Source of the DNA: Nocardia fusca NBRC 14340
Lineage (GTDB): Bacteria > Actinomycetota > Actinomycetes > Mycobacteriales > Mycobacteriaceae
Reading direction: 5' to 3'
Length of the DNA: 64,000 bases
Assembly (NCBI RefSeq): GCF_001618425.1
Contig: NZ_BDCU01000030.1
Location: 62,001 to 126,000 of the forward strand
Below, piece after piece: positions 24,498-32,773 of the stretch (position 1 is the stretch's first letter; each line of letters starts with the position of its first letter). Below the pieces are notes generated by a model. It saw only the letters and a list, made by a program, of their open reading frames with translations. It was not told where the DNA came from and ran no database searches. The position numbers were made by a program, and so were the translations under genes.

Positions 24498-24653
24498 TCA
24501 GTAATAGTGCCGGCGGCCGCCGACGGGCCGGCCCACCGAGCCCGCGATGGCCAGAACCGCGCCGACCACGAGCAGAACGAGGCCGATGGTGGTGAGCACG
24601 CCGATACCGAGCAGGTAACCGACGATGAGCAGAACAAGTCCGAGAACGATCAT
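24498..24653 (-). CDS. DUF6131-like small membrane protein
   Basis: A 51-residue protein with two hydrophobic helices (about residues 2-20 and 23-39) and the tail GRPVGGRRHYY. This matches my memory of the DUF6131 family, which is common in actinobacteria and uncharacterised. It is probably in the inner membrane. It is followed by a large palindromic terminator, and a second small membrane protein gene ends just upstream. Confidence 0.75.
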   Translation of the reverse strand: MIVLGLVLLIVGYLLGIGVLTTIGLVLLVVGAVLAIAGSVGRPVGGRRHYY

Positions 24654-24702
24654 GACACTGACTTTCTGATTCGATATTCGATATCCGGGCGAGGGACAGG
24701 GA

Positions 24703-25104
24703 TCACTTGGCGGTGGCCGCGCCCTTGCCCGGCTTGCGCAGCAGTTTGCTCATCGACCAGACCGGAGCCGCCGGAGCAGGCTTCGTCGCCGGTTCCTTGG
24801 TCCTGGCGAGATCCGCCTGGGCGGCGGCGATCTCCTTACGTGACTGCCGCAGTTCACGACGGGTCTCCAGACCCCGGCGGGTGGATCGCCACGCACCGGC
24901 GGAGACGAGACCCACCCCTAGCCCGCCGACCACACCGACGATGATGCCGATGAGGAACAGTTCACCGGTGGTACCGGCGAAGTGGTAATCGAAGACCGAG
25001 AATTCGCTGGTCAGCCGATTGACATCACTGGTATTGGCCGCGACGCCGGCGACACCGGCGGCAACCGCCGCGACGGCGATCACGAGCCCGAGAACAATGA
25101 TCAT
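24703..25104 (-). CDS. Small membrane protein with basic cytoplasmic tail
   Basis: A 133-residue protein with an N-terminal helix (MIIVLGLVIAVAAVAAG, about residues 1-22), a short loop (DYHFAGTTGELF), a second helix (about 47-68), and a charged tail with predicted coiled coil (LETRRELRQSRKEIAAAQADL). Actinobacteria often have such proteins beside DUF6131; the function is unknown. An ATG four codons upstream is possible. Confidence 0.7.
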   Translation of the reverse strand: MIIVLGLVIAVAAVAAGVAGVAANTSDVNRLTSEFSVFDYHFAGTTGELFLIGIIVGVVGGLGVGLVSAGAWRSTRRGLETRRELRQSRKEIAAAQADLARTKEPATKPAPAAPVWSMSKLLRKPGKGAATAK

Positions 25105-25236
25105 GGCAATTCCCAAGGGTCGAGGAACATTATGCTCCCGCTATTCCCGGCGACGACGATGTCAAACGGGGGGAAGGCCATGTCCGCCAGTCCGGTTCAC
25201 CGGGGAGTGGCCCCGGGGGACTCGGACGGCCGGAAC

Positions 25237-25759
25237 TCAGGCGAACAGGTCGCGGACGAACGGCGCCGAGTCGGGTAGCGAATCGTTCACGGCACCATCG
25301 TGATCGGTGGGGTACACCTTCAGCGTCACCGGCTGCCGGTTCGCCCCGAGCACCGCCGCGAACCGCAGCGTCTCCGGGGTGATCACATCGGTGTCGAGCA
25401 GTCCCTGCCCGAGGAAGAGTGGTCTGTCGTAGCCGGATTCCGGCAGGCCGAGATAACGGGTGAGCAGCCCGCGCAGATCCGGGATATCGGCCAACGGCCG
25501 GGTGAAGAGGTCTCCGATCACCACACCGTGGGTCACCAGTTCGTCACCGAACGGGGACAGGCATTCGGTGCGCGCGCGTTCCAGACAGTACCGGCCGGAA
25601 TCGGTGAGCAAGGATTCGATGTCCAGCTCGGGGTAGGTGGTGCGCAGGCCGTTGAGCAGGTACAGCGCGTAGCCGTGACGCCACCGCGTGCCCGCCGGGC
25701 AGCCCGGCGATCGCCGTCGCCAGCAGCGCGGTGACCGCGGCCGTACCGAATATCCGCAT
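25237..25759 (-). pseudogene. Broken secretory lipase (LIP family)
   Basis: An ATG with AAAGGAAG upstream (25759) opens a good signal peptide, MRIFGTAAVTALLATAIAG, but after about 26 residues the matching lipase sequence continues in another frame (HGYALYLLNGLRTTYP to LPDSAPFVRDLFA at 25237). That frame carries only the C-terminal third of a secretory lipase (PF03583-like): LGQGLLDTDVITP and the catalytic His region YPTDHDGAVNDSLPD. The central part with the GxSxG nucleophile is absent. So the gene suffered a large internal deletion that also shifted the frame. It cannot make an active lipase. Confidence 0.7.
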
Positions 25760-26082
25760 GATCTTCCTTTCGCCGGATCACCCACCGGTGCCGTGCCGCG
25801 TCGGGCGGTACCCGCCCAGTCTTTCACCTGGACGAACGACCAGTCATATCGGCATGCCGTCCGGCCCGCGAAGACCGGAAGAACGGGTAAGGCAGGTCCG
25901 GCCGTATCAATCCCGCCCCCGAGCAGGGTATTGGCGACGACCGATCGATTCTCGGCGGCGGGATGACGAGTTCGAGGTGACCGTGCCGCTCAGCTCGCGG
26001 GGTCCAGGGCGGCGGCGGGCCGGTTGGCCGCCACCGCCGATCCGCCCGGCGGCCGACGGAGACCGGCGGGCGGCTCAGGGGG
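25760..26082. other. Intergenic region between lipase remnant and Ag85-like esterase
   Basis: 323 bases upstream of the broken lipase and downstream of the leftward esterase gene. I see no gene, hairpin or repeat that I can support. Confidence 0.5.
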
Positions 26083-27024
26083 TCAGGCGCCGATGGCCCG
26101 CGCCAGATGCGGCCACGAATCGTGCAGGTCGTATTCGAACTGACCCCAGGTGTGCGCGCCGGCCGGGCGGTCGATGTGCACCGCGCCGATGCCGAGTTCC
26201 TCCAGACGGCCGGCGAAGGCCGAGGTGCAGGCGGCGGCAACGGCTTCGACCGGCGGGAACCCCCAGCCCCGGTCGATCTCGCCGGGCATACCCGACGCGG
26301 CGGAGAGGTACACGGTCTTTCCGGCCAGCCGGGCGGCGTGCGCGAACGCGTCGTGGGCCTGCCAGCCCGCGGACCCCGGCGGACCCCACATCTTGCCCGG
26401 ATCGGCGCCGCCCCGCACCACCTGCGCGCTGACCATCGCGATTCCCGCGGCGTCGGCGGACCACGGACATCCGCTGTAGGACGCGACCGCCTCGTAGCGG
26501 TCCGGCGCCTGGATGGCGAGGTCCACGGCCGACCCGCCACTCATCGACACCCCGGCGATCGCATTGCGTCCGGTGGTGCCGAACCGGGCGTCCACGACCG
26601 ACGGCAGCTCCCGGGTCAGGTAGGTCTGCCAGCGGGCGCGGCCGACCACCGGATCGTCGGTGTGCCAGTCGGTGTACATCGAGTAGGCACCGCCGATCGG
26701 CATCACCACGTTCACGTTCTTGTCCCCGAAGAACTGGCGGACATCGGTATCGTCCCACCAGGAGATACCGTCGGCACCGCCACCGATCCCGGTCAGCAGG
26801 TACACCGTGGGCGCCGGTCCCCCATCCGGCGCGGGGATGACCCGGTTGGTCACCACGGTGTCCATGGCAGGTGAGTACACCTCGAGCAGTATCGCGCGAC
26901 CGTCGATCGGTTTCTCCGCGTCGACCCGCGGCCCCGGGGCGGCCGCGGCGGGTTGGACGGTGAACAGGGACGCCGCGACAGTCAGTACCGCGGTCGACAT
27001 CGTGAGCAAGAATTTGTACCGCAC
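26083..27024 (-). CDS. Secreted antigen-85-like esterase / mycolyltransferase-family protein
   Basis: A 313-residue exported alpha/beta hydrolase. The N-terminus is a Sec signal peptide ending AAAA. Family features in order: SWWDDTDVRQFF, VVMPIGGAYSMYTDWH, nucleophile GVSMSGGSAVDLA, and the catalytic His region GAHTWGQFEYDLHDSWPHL. This fits the antigen 85 group, whose members transfer mycolates between trehalose and arabinogalactan, or esterases of the same fold. I set the GTG at 27024; the Shine-Dalgarno spacing is poor, and the ATG eight codons later is the alternative. Confidence 0.82.
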   Translation of the reverse strand: MRYKFLLTMSTAVLTVAASLFTVQPAAAAPGPRVDAEKPIDGRAILLEVYSPAMDTVVTNRVIPAPDGGPAPTVYLLTGIGGGADGISWWDDTDVRQFFGDKNVNVVMPIGGAYSMYTDWHTDDPVVGRARWQTYLTRELPSVVDARFGTTGRNAIAGVSMSGGSAVDLAIQAPDRYEAVASYSGCPWSADAAGIAMVSAQVVRGGADPGKMWGPPGSAGWQAHDAFAHAARLAGKTVYLSAASGMPGEIDRGWGFPPVEAVAAACTSAFAGRLEELGIGAVHIDRPAGAHTWGQFEYDLHDSWPHLARAIGA

Positions 27025-27384
27025 CCCTCCGGTGTACCCATTCGCGCACCGGATCGTCGCCGGACTTCTACGGTTCATCCATTGCGCGCCAGTATGTCTC
27101 GCGGTCGTTCACGAAAAGCCGCTGCTCGGTCCGGGTACCTCCGGAGCCACTCGGCAGGAGAACGCCGGGCCACGCGGCCGGGATGCTCCGGTACGGCGAC
27201 CCCACCGCCGGCGGGCCCGGCCCGGCCGTGCGGATCGGTTGTCGGCGGGTCTGCGCACGGCCCGGCGGGGCCACCCGGTAGAAAGAACACAGGGCACACG
27301 CCGGACGCGCGGCCGGTCTCCACGATCATCGCGGCCCGGTGGACCCGCCGAAATGTTGGAACAGTCGAACGAAAGAGCTGGTTC
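27025..27384. other. Divergent promoter region of the esterase and gnd
   Basis: 360 bases between two divergent genes. They hold GC-rich partial inverted repeats near 27215-27285 but no gene I can support. Promoters for both genes must lie here; I cannot fix them. Confidence 0.45.
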
Positions 27385-28830
27385 ATGACTTCCTCCGCAG
27401 CGCGTGCACAGATCGGGGTCACCGGCCTGGCGGTGATGGGCAGCAATATCGCCCGCAACTTCGCCAAGCACGGCTACACGGTGGCACTGCACAATCGCAG
27501 TGTCGCCAAAACCGACGCGCTGCTCGCTGCGCACGGCGACGACGGCGATTTCGTTCGCACCGAGACCATCGCCGAGTTCGTCGCCGCGCTGGAGAAGCCG
27601 CGCCGGGTGCTCATCATGGTGAAGGCCGGCGACGCCACCGACGCGGTGATCGAAGAACTCGCGGGCGCGATGGAAACCGGCGACATCATCATCGACGGCG
27701 GGAACGCCCTCTACACCGACACCATCCGGCGCGAGGCCGCGCTCCGGGCCCGCGGCCTCAACTTCGTCGGCGCCGGCATCTCCGGCGGCGAGGAGGGGGC
27801 CCTCAACGGACCGTCGATCATGCCGGGCGGACCCGCGGAATCCTACGAATCGCTGGGACCGCTGCTGGAGTCCATCGCCGCCCAGGTGGACGGCACCCCG
27901 TGCTGCACGCATATCGGCCCGGACGGGTCCGGTCATTTCGTGAAGATGGTGCACAACGGTATCGAATACGCCGATATGCAGCTCATCGGTGAGGCGTACC
28001 ACCTGTTCCGGGCCGCACTGGACCTGGATCCGAAGCAGATCGCCGATATCTTCACCCAGTGGAACTCCGGCGAGCTGGAGAGCTACCTGGTGGAGATCAC
28101 CGCCGAGGTGCTGAACCAGGTCGACGCGTTGACCGGGAAGCCGCTGGTCGATGTGATCGTGGACGCGGCCGAGCAGAAGGGCACCGGACGCTGGACCGTG
28201 AAATCCGCGCTCGATCTGGGTGTTCCGGTGACCGGTATCGCCGAGGCCGTGTTCGCCCGGGCACTGTCGGGGTCTCGGGGGCAGCGCGCCGCGGCCGTGG
28301 GACTCGCCGCCGGCGAACTCGCCGCCAAGCCCACCGATATCGCGCAGTTCACCGAGGACATCCGGCAGGCCCTCTACGCCTCCAAGGTCGTGGCCTACGC
28401 CCAGGGGTTCGATCAGATCGCCGCCGGCAGTGCCGAATACGGCTGGGATCTCACTCCCGGCGATCTGGCCACCATCTGGCGCGGCGGCTGCATCATCCGG
28501 GCCCGCTTCCTGAATCGCATCAAAGAGGCCTACGAAACCGATCCGACGCTGCCGAGCCTGATCCTCGCGCCGTACTTCCGGGACGCGATCGAGACGGCGA
28601 TCGACAGCTGGCGGCGGGTGGTCTCGACCGCCACGCTGCTCGGTATCCCGGTGCCGGCATTCGGCTCCTCGCTGTCCTACTACGACGCGTTGCGCGCCGA
28701 ACGGCTGCCCGCCGCACTCACCCAGGCCCAGCGCGATTTCTTCGGCGCGCACACCTACGAGCGGGTCGACGCCGAGGGCAAGTTCCATACGCTGTGGAGC
28801 GAGGACCGTTCCGAGGTCCCGGCGGGCTGA
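27385..28830 (+). CDS. gnd: 6-phosphogluconate dehydrogenase, decarboxylating
   Basis: A 481-residue enzyme of the long, homodimeric, NADP-dependent type. It oxidises 6-phosphogluconate to ribulose 5-phosphate and CO2 in the pentose phosphate pathway, giving NADPH. The cofactor loop is VTGLAVMGSNIARNF with NRS after the second strand; substrate and catalytic motifs are ISGGEEGAL, SGHFVKMVHNGIEY (catalytic Lys) and RGGCIIRARFL. The length equals that of well-known homologues. GAAAGAG precedes the ATG. Confidence 0.97.
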   Translation: MTSSAARAQIGVTGLAVMGSNIARNFAKHGYTVALHNRSVAKTDALLAAHGDDGDFVRTETIAEFVAALEKPRRVLIMVKAGDATDAVIEELAGAMETGDIIIDGGNALYTDTIRREAALRARGLNFVGAGISGGEEGALNGPSIMPGGPAESYESLGPLLESIAAQVDGTPCCTHIGPDGSGHFVKMVHNGIEYADMQLIGEAYHLFRAALDLDPKQIADIFTQWNSGELESYLVEITAEVLNQVDALTGKPLVDVIVDAAEQKGTGRWTVKSALDLGVPVTGIAEAVFARALSGSRGQRAAAVGLAAGELAAKPTDIAQFTEDIRQALYASKVVAYAQGFDQIAAGSAEYGWDLTPGDLATIWRGGCIIRARFLNRIKEAYETDPTLPSLILAPYFRDAIETAIDSWRRVVSTATLLGIPVPAFGSSLSYYDALRAERLPAALTQAQRDFFGAHTYERVDAEGKFHTLWSEDRSEVPAG

Positions 28831-28913
28831 ACACCGGGTCGCCGGGCGGGGCGGTCCGCCCGGCGACGCACACGTCCTCTTGACTCCGGTCATCCGACCA
28901 GTTGCAATGAGGT

Positions 28914-30659
28914 GTGAGCTACGACACGATCATCAAGGGTGGCCGCTGGTTCGACGGTACCGGCGCGGCGTCCGCGATTCGCCATCTCGGACTGCGCGGC
29001 GACCGGGTCGTCACCGTATCCGCGGAACCGCTCGACGAGACCGGCTGTCCGGATGTGGTGGACGCGGCGGGCAAATGGGTCCTGCCGGGAATGATCGATA
29101 TCCACACCCACTACGACATCGAGGTACTGAAGTCCCCGGCGCTGTCGGAATCGGTCCGGCATGGCATCACCACGGTGCTGCTGGGCTCGTGCTCACTGTC
29201 CACCGTGCATATCGACCCCACCGGCGCGGGCGATATCTTCGGTCGCGTAGAGGCCATTCCGCGCCGCCATGTGATCGATACGCTCGACGAGACCAAGACC
29301 TGGTCCTGCGCCCGCGAGTACGTGGCCGCCCTCGAGCAGCTGCCACTGGGCCCGAATATCGCGGCCATGCTGGGCCATTCGGATATCCGGACCGCCCGCC
29401 TCGGCCTGGACCGCGCCACGCGCAAAAAGGTCCGCCCCACCCGCGCGGAGCTGGCGGATATGGAGGCGGCGCTGCACGAGGCACTCGACGCCGGATTCCT
29501 CGGTATGTCGGCGCAGCAACTGCTGTTCGACAAGGTCGACGGCGAGACCTGCCGTTCACGTACGCTGCCGTCCACCTATGCGCGGGCGAAGGAGCGCCGC
29601 CGCCTCAATGCGATCCTGCGCCGGCGCGGCCGGGTTCTGCAGGGCGGGCCGGATATCACGTCACCGCGCAGCCTCGGGGCGATGATCTTCAGCAGCCTGG
29701 GTATCGGGCGCCGCAAGCTCAAGACCAGCCTGCTGTCCGCCGCCGATATCAAGGCCAACCCGTTCGCCGTCGTCCTGATCGGCACACTGGCGCGGCTGGT
29801 GAATGCGCTCGGCGGGGATTTCCGCTGGCAGCATCTGCCCGTGCCGTTCGAGGTGTACGCCGACGGTATCGATCTGGTGATCTTCGAGGAGTTCGGGTCC
29901 GGCGCGGCGGCCCTGCACCTGGCCGACCGGGTGGAGCGTGACGCGCTGCTCGCCGACGAGGCCTACCGCCGCCGCTTCCGCAAGGACTACGACGCGAAAT
30001 TCGGGCTGCGGGTCTGGCACCGCGACTTCTTCGACGCCGAGATCGTGAGCTGCCCGGACGAGGAGGTCGTGGGTAAGACCTTCGGACAGGTCGGGGTGGA
30101 CCGAGGCGGGCTGCACCCGGTGGACGCCTTCCTCGACCTGGTACTCGAACACGGCACCAAACTGCGCTGGCGCACCACCATATCGAACCACCGGCCCGAG
30201 ATCCTGGACCGCTTCGCCGCCCATCCCGGAATCCAGCTCGGCTTCTCCGACGCGGGCGCCCATCTGCGGAATATGGCCTTCTACAATTTCGGGCTCCGCT
30301 TCCTGCGCCGGATGTACCGGGCCGAACAGGCGGGCACTCCGGTGATCCCACTTGAGCGGGCGGTGCACCGGCTCACCGGCGAACTCGCCGACTGGTACGA
30401 CATCGACGCCGGTCGCCTGCGCGAAGGCGATCGCGCCGATCTGGTCGTGATCGATCCGGCGGGGCTCGACGATTCGCTCGACGCCTACGCCGAGAGCCCG
30501 GTGGCCCAGTACGGCGGACTGGAGCGGATGGTCAACCGCAACGACGCCGCCGTCTCGGCGGTGTACATCGGCGGGCGGTACGTCTTCGGTGACGGTACCG
30601 CCGATCCGGCCCTGGGCAGCACTCGTACCGGACGCTTCCTGCGGGCCGGGCAGCGTTGA
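28914..30659 (+). CDS. N-acyl-D-amino-acid deacylase family amidohydrolase
   Basis: A 581-residue metal-dependent hydrolase of the amidohydrolase superfamily. Metal-binding motif IDIHTHYD lies near residue 64; LGSCSLS follows, HSDIRTA is near residue 155, and the late FSDAGAHLRN supplies the catalytic Asp. The C-terminal RLREGDRADLVVIDPAGL segment closes the composite beta-sandwich. Relatives remove acyl groups from D-amino acids. The GTG start is that of the open frame and lacks a well-spaced ribosome binding site. The substrate is unknown. Confidence 0.86.
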   Translation: MSYDTIIKGGRWFDGTGAASAIRHLGLRGDRVVTVSAEPLDETGCPDVVDAAGKWVLPGMIDIHTHYDIEVLKSPALSESVRHGITTVLLGSCSLSTVHIDPTGAGDIFGRVEAIPRRHVIDTLDETKTWSCAREYVAALEQLPLGPNIAAMLGHSDIRTARLGLDRATRKKVRPTRAELADMEAALHEALDAGFLGMSAQQLLFDKVDGETCRSRTLPSTYARAKERRRLNAILRRRGRVLQGGPDITSPRSLGAMIFSSLGIGRRKLKTSLLSAADIKANPFAVVLIGTLARLVNALGGDFRWQHLPVPFEVYADGIDLVIFEEFGSGAAALHLADRVERDALLADEAYRRRFRKDYDAKFGLRVWHRDFFDAEIVSCPDEEVVGKTFGQVGVDRGGLHPVDAFLDLVLEHGTKLRWRTTISNHRPEILDRFAAHPGIQLGFSDAGAHLRNMAFYNFGLRFLRRMYRAEQAGTPVIPLERAVHRLTGELADWYDIDAGRLREGDRADLVVIDPAGLDDSLDAYAESPVAQYGGLERMVNRNDAAVSAVYIGGRYVFGDGTADPALGSTRTGRFLRAGQR

Positions 30660-30726
30660 GATAGTTCCGGGGAGTTCTCGATCGTTGTCACGGTGTCCCC
30701 TCGGCGATGGTCGGCGCCGGAAGTGC

Positions 30727-31683
30727 TCAGCGCCGGTCGGCGGGTACCGCGAAGGATTCGAGACCGTAGCGGCGGCAGGCGGCTACGAGTTTCTCGTACT
30801 GGAAGCGGTTGTAGGCCAGGGGTTGCATCAGCAACCGGTCGGGCAGCGTCCGCCAGGCGAGCCGCAACAGCCACACGTAGAGCGCGAATTCCATGTCGTG
30901 GCGTGGTGTGAGCTCGAATCCGGTGAGCTGCTGCACGGCCGGATGCATGGCTTTGGACGAGCACACCTGGATCACGTGCCCGGCCACCGGTCGCAGCACC
31001 AGCCACATCGGGGTCAGTGCCCGGCGAGCCGGCGGCGGCAGCCCGAGGGTCGGCAGCGGCAGTTTCGTCAAGTCGGCGAACTTCTGGACCAGGAACGGAT
31101 TCTCGGCCAGTTCCTGGGTCGCCATCTGGTCGTAGTAGGTGCGCGCCGCGGCGAGATCGGCCGGCAGTTTCCCGGCGGCGCCGGGCAGTTCGAGATCGGC
31201 GAATGCGGCCCGCAACTGCTGATAGGCCGCTTCCTCCTCTTCCGGGCGCAGTTCGGTCCCGGTGCAGTAGGTGAAGGTGTTCAGCACGACGAAGATGCCG
31301 CTCACCGCGATCCATTTCCAGGTGAAGGGATTCAGCGCGCTGTACTTGACCTCGCCGAACGCCGCGCTGCCGGACCCACGGACATCGCGGTGCCTGAGTT
31401 TGAGCCATTCGGCTTCGGCGCGGCGGTCGTCGGAGTCACCCCACAGCGCGATCATCGCCGAGACGCCGCTGCGGACCCCGCGATCGGCGAAGTTCTCCTC
31501 GAACCGGCCGGTCCGGTCCACGGCGGCGGCCACCGGGACCAGCGCTACCTGGTCGAAGGCGGCGCCGGCGAAGGCGCCGGCCAGGACGCTACCGGAATGT
31601 TTGCGAAATTCACGCAGTACCTCGGGCCGGACTCGGGGGTCGGTCGACTCTTCGGCGGTGCGCTCCGTTGCGTGGGTCGCCAT
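30727..31683 (-). CDS. Oxygenase MpaB family protein (DUF2236), second copy
   Basis: A 318-residue member of the same broad family as the protein at 17846, but only distantly similar. Features are FRKHSGSVLAGAFAGAAFDQV near the N-terminus, SALNPFTWKWIAVSGIF (the His of the other copy's equivalent segment is replaced by Thr/Trp here) and a C-terminal basic region. It is divergent from a TetR gene, with a palindrome between. Such genes are common next to TetR regulators in Nocardia and mycobacteria; the function is unknown. Confidence 0.78.
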   Translation of the reverse strand: MATHATERTAEESTDPRVRPEVLREFRKHSGSVLAGAFAGAAFDQVALVPVAAAVDRTGRFEENFADRGVRSGVSAMIALWGDSDDRRAEAEWLKLRHRDVRGSGSAAFGEVKYSALNPFTWKWIAVSGIFVVLNTFTYCTGTELRPEEEEAAYQQLRAAFADLELPGAAGKLPADLAAARTYYDQMATQELAENPFLVQKFADLTKLPLPTLGLPPPARRALTPMWLVLRPVAGHVIQVCSSKAMHPAVQQLTGFELTPRHDMEFALYVWLLRLAWRTLPDRLLMQPLAYNRFQYEKLVAACRRYGLESFAVPADRR

Positions 31684-31715
31684 CTCGTCACCTCGGGGCG
31701 GGGAAGAAAAAGGGA

Positions 31716-31747
31716 AATGATAGATTTAACGCCTGCATTCTATCATT
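31716..31747. promoter_or_regulatory. TetR operator 1 (divergent MpaB/TetR promoter)
   Basis: Inverted repeat AATGATAGA-N14-TCTATCATT, 9-bp arms, in the 144-base gap between the divergent oxygenase and TetR genes. The core TGATAG-N16-CTATCA recurs exactly at 32643-32670. Confidence 0.7.
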
Positions 31748-31827
31748 CGGTCGCCGTGGAAACCATGGTCGGCGCGCGGATCCGGTGCCCACGCCGGGTG
31801 CGGCGGCAAGGCGGTAGGCTGATCCGA

Positions 31828-32451
31828 ATGGAATCAACGGCTGCGCAGTGGACCGAACTGCAGCAGTTGGACACCAGATCCCGCATGATCGTCGACGCCG
31901 CGCGCGAATGTTTCGCCGTGCACGGGTTCGAGGAGACGACCATGGTGCGGATCGCCGAGGTCGCGGGCGTCGGCGTGGCCACCGTCTATCGTCGTTTCGG
32001 CACGAAATCCGCGATCGTCCGGTACGCGCTCATGGCCGAATCGCAGCGGCTGGCAACGATCGTCGCCGATGCGATGCACCGGTCCGCGGGCCCGGTCGGG
32101 GCGCTGGCGGATATGTTCGCCGCGTTCGTCGGCGAGGCCACCGCACCCAAGCTGCTGACCCGCAGCCTGCGCGTTTCCGGCGCGGCCGGCCAGCTCACCG
32201 ATTTCCTCGCCGACGACGACGTCATCCAGCAGGGCCGCGGGCTGGTCGCGCGGTTCCTGACCTATTGGCAGGAGCGCGGCGAACTCGGCAGTTTCGACCC
32301 GGAGGTGGTGGCCGAACTCTTCGTCCGGCTCACTGTCTCGTTCATCTCCAACCCGCGCGGCGTGCTGCCGCTCGGAGATACCGACGCGGCCCGCGCCTTC
32401 GCCCGCCGCTACCTCGCCCCGCTGATGTATCCCCATCCCGGTAGCAACTGA
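31828..32451 (+). CDS. TetR family regulator
   Basis: A 207-residue repressor. The helix-turn-helix is TTMVRIAEVAGVGVATVYRRF (about residues 36-56). The C-terminal domain ends DAARAFARRYLAPLMYP, like the TetR at 18825. The nearby duplicated palindromes are its likely sites, one controlling the oxygenase gene and this gene itself. No clear ribosome binding site precedes the ATG. Confidence 0.92.
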   Translation: MESTAAQWTELQQLDTRSRMIVDAARECFAVHGFEETTMVRIAEVAGVGVATVYRRFGTKSAIVRYALMAESQRLATIVADAMHRSAGPVGALADMFAAFVGEATAPKLLTRSLRVSGAAGQLTDFLADDDVIQQGRGLVARFLTYWQERGELGSFDPEVVAELFVRLTVSFISNPRGVLPLGDTDAARAFARRYLAPLMYPHPGSN

Positions 32452-32773
32452 ACGCCCTTCGGGGCGGGGCCGATCGGCGGCGGCACCGGCCGGTCCTACC
32501 GAAGATGCGGGTACCGGATCCGAGCCGATCCGCCAGGGCCGCAACCGGTCCACCGGCCGGTGCACCGCGGGCCCGGGACATGGCGACTCCTGGCGCGGCG
32601 GCCCGCGTCATCTAGGAGGACCGCATCGGCGAACTTCCACAGTGATAGTTAATCCAGCGCTAGGCTATCAATTGTTCGGGTGACCGGCGCGGACCAGCCA
32701 TATCCGATCGATGAAACAGGGTCGGAGAATCTCGGCCGCCGTCCTCTCGATCCGCAACCGCGGAGGAGCCGGA
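32452..32773. other. Intergenic region containing the orphan second TetR operator
   Basis: 322 bases between the rightward TetR gene and the leftward molybdopterin oxidoreductase gene, which converge here. It carries TGATAG-N16-CTATCA at 32643-32670 in a low-GC pocket, but no gene that such a site could obviously control. The arms GCACCGGCCGG and its complement (about 32484 and 32552) form a long-range inverted repeat that may act as terminator. Confidence 0.5.
32643..32670. promoter_or_regulatory. TetR operator 2 (orphan copy)
   Basis: TGATAG-N16-CTATCA with exactly the same arms and spacing as the core of operator 1. The inner 16 bases differ. It lies downstream of both flanking genes, so it may mark a promoter for an antisense or non-coding transcript, or the remains of a lost target gene. 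Confidence 0.6.
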
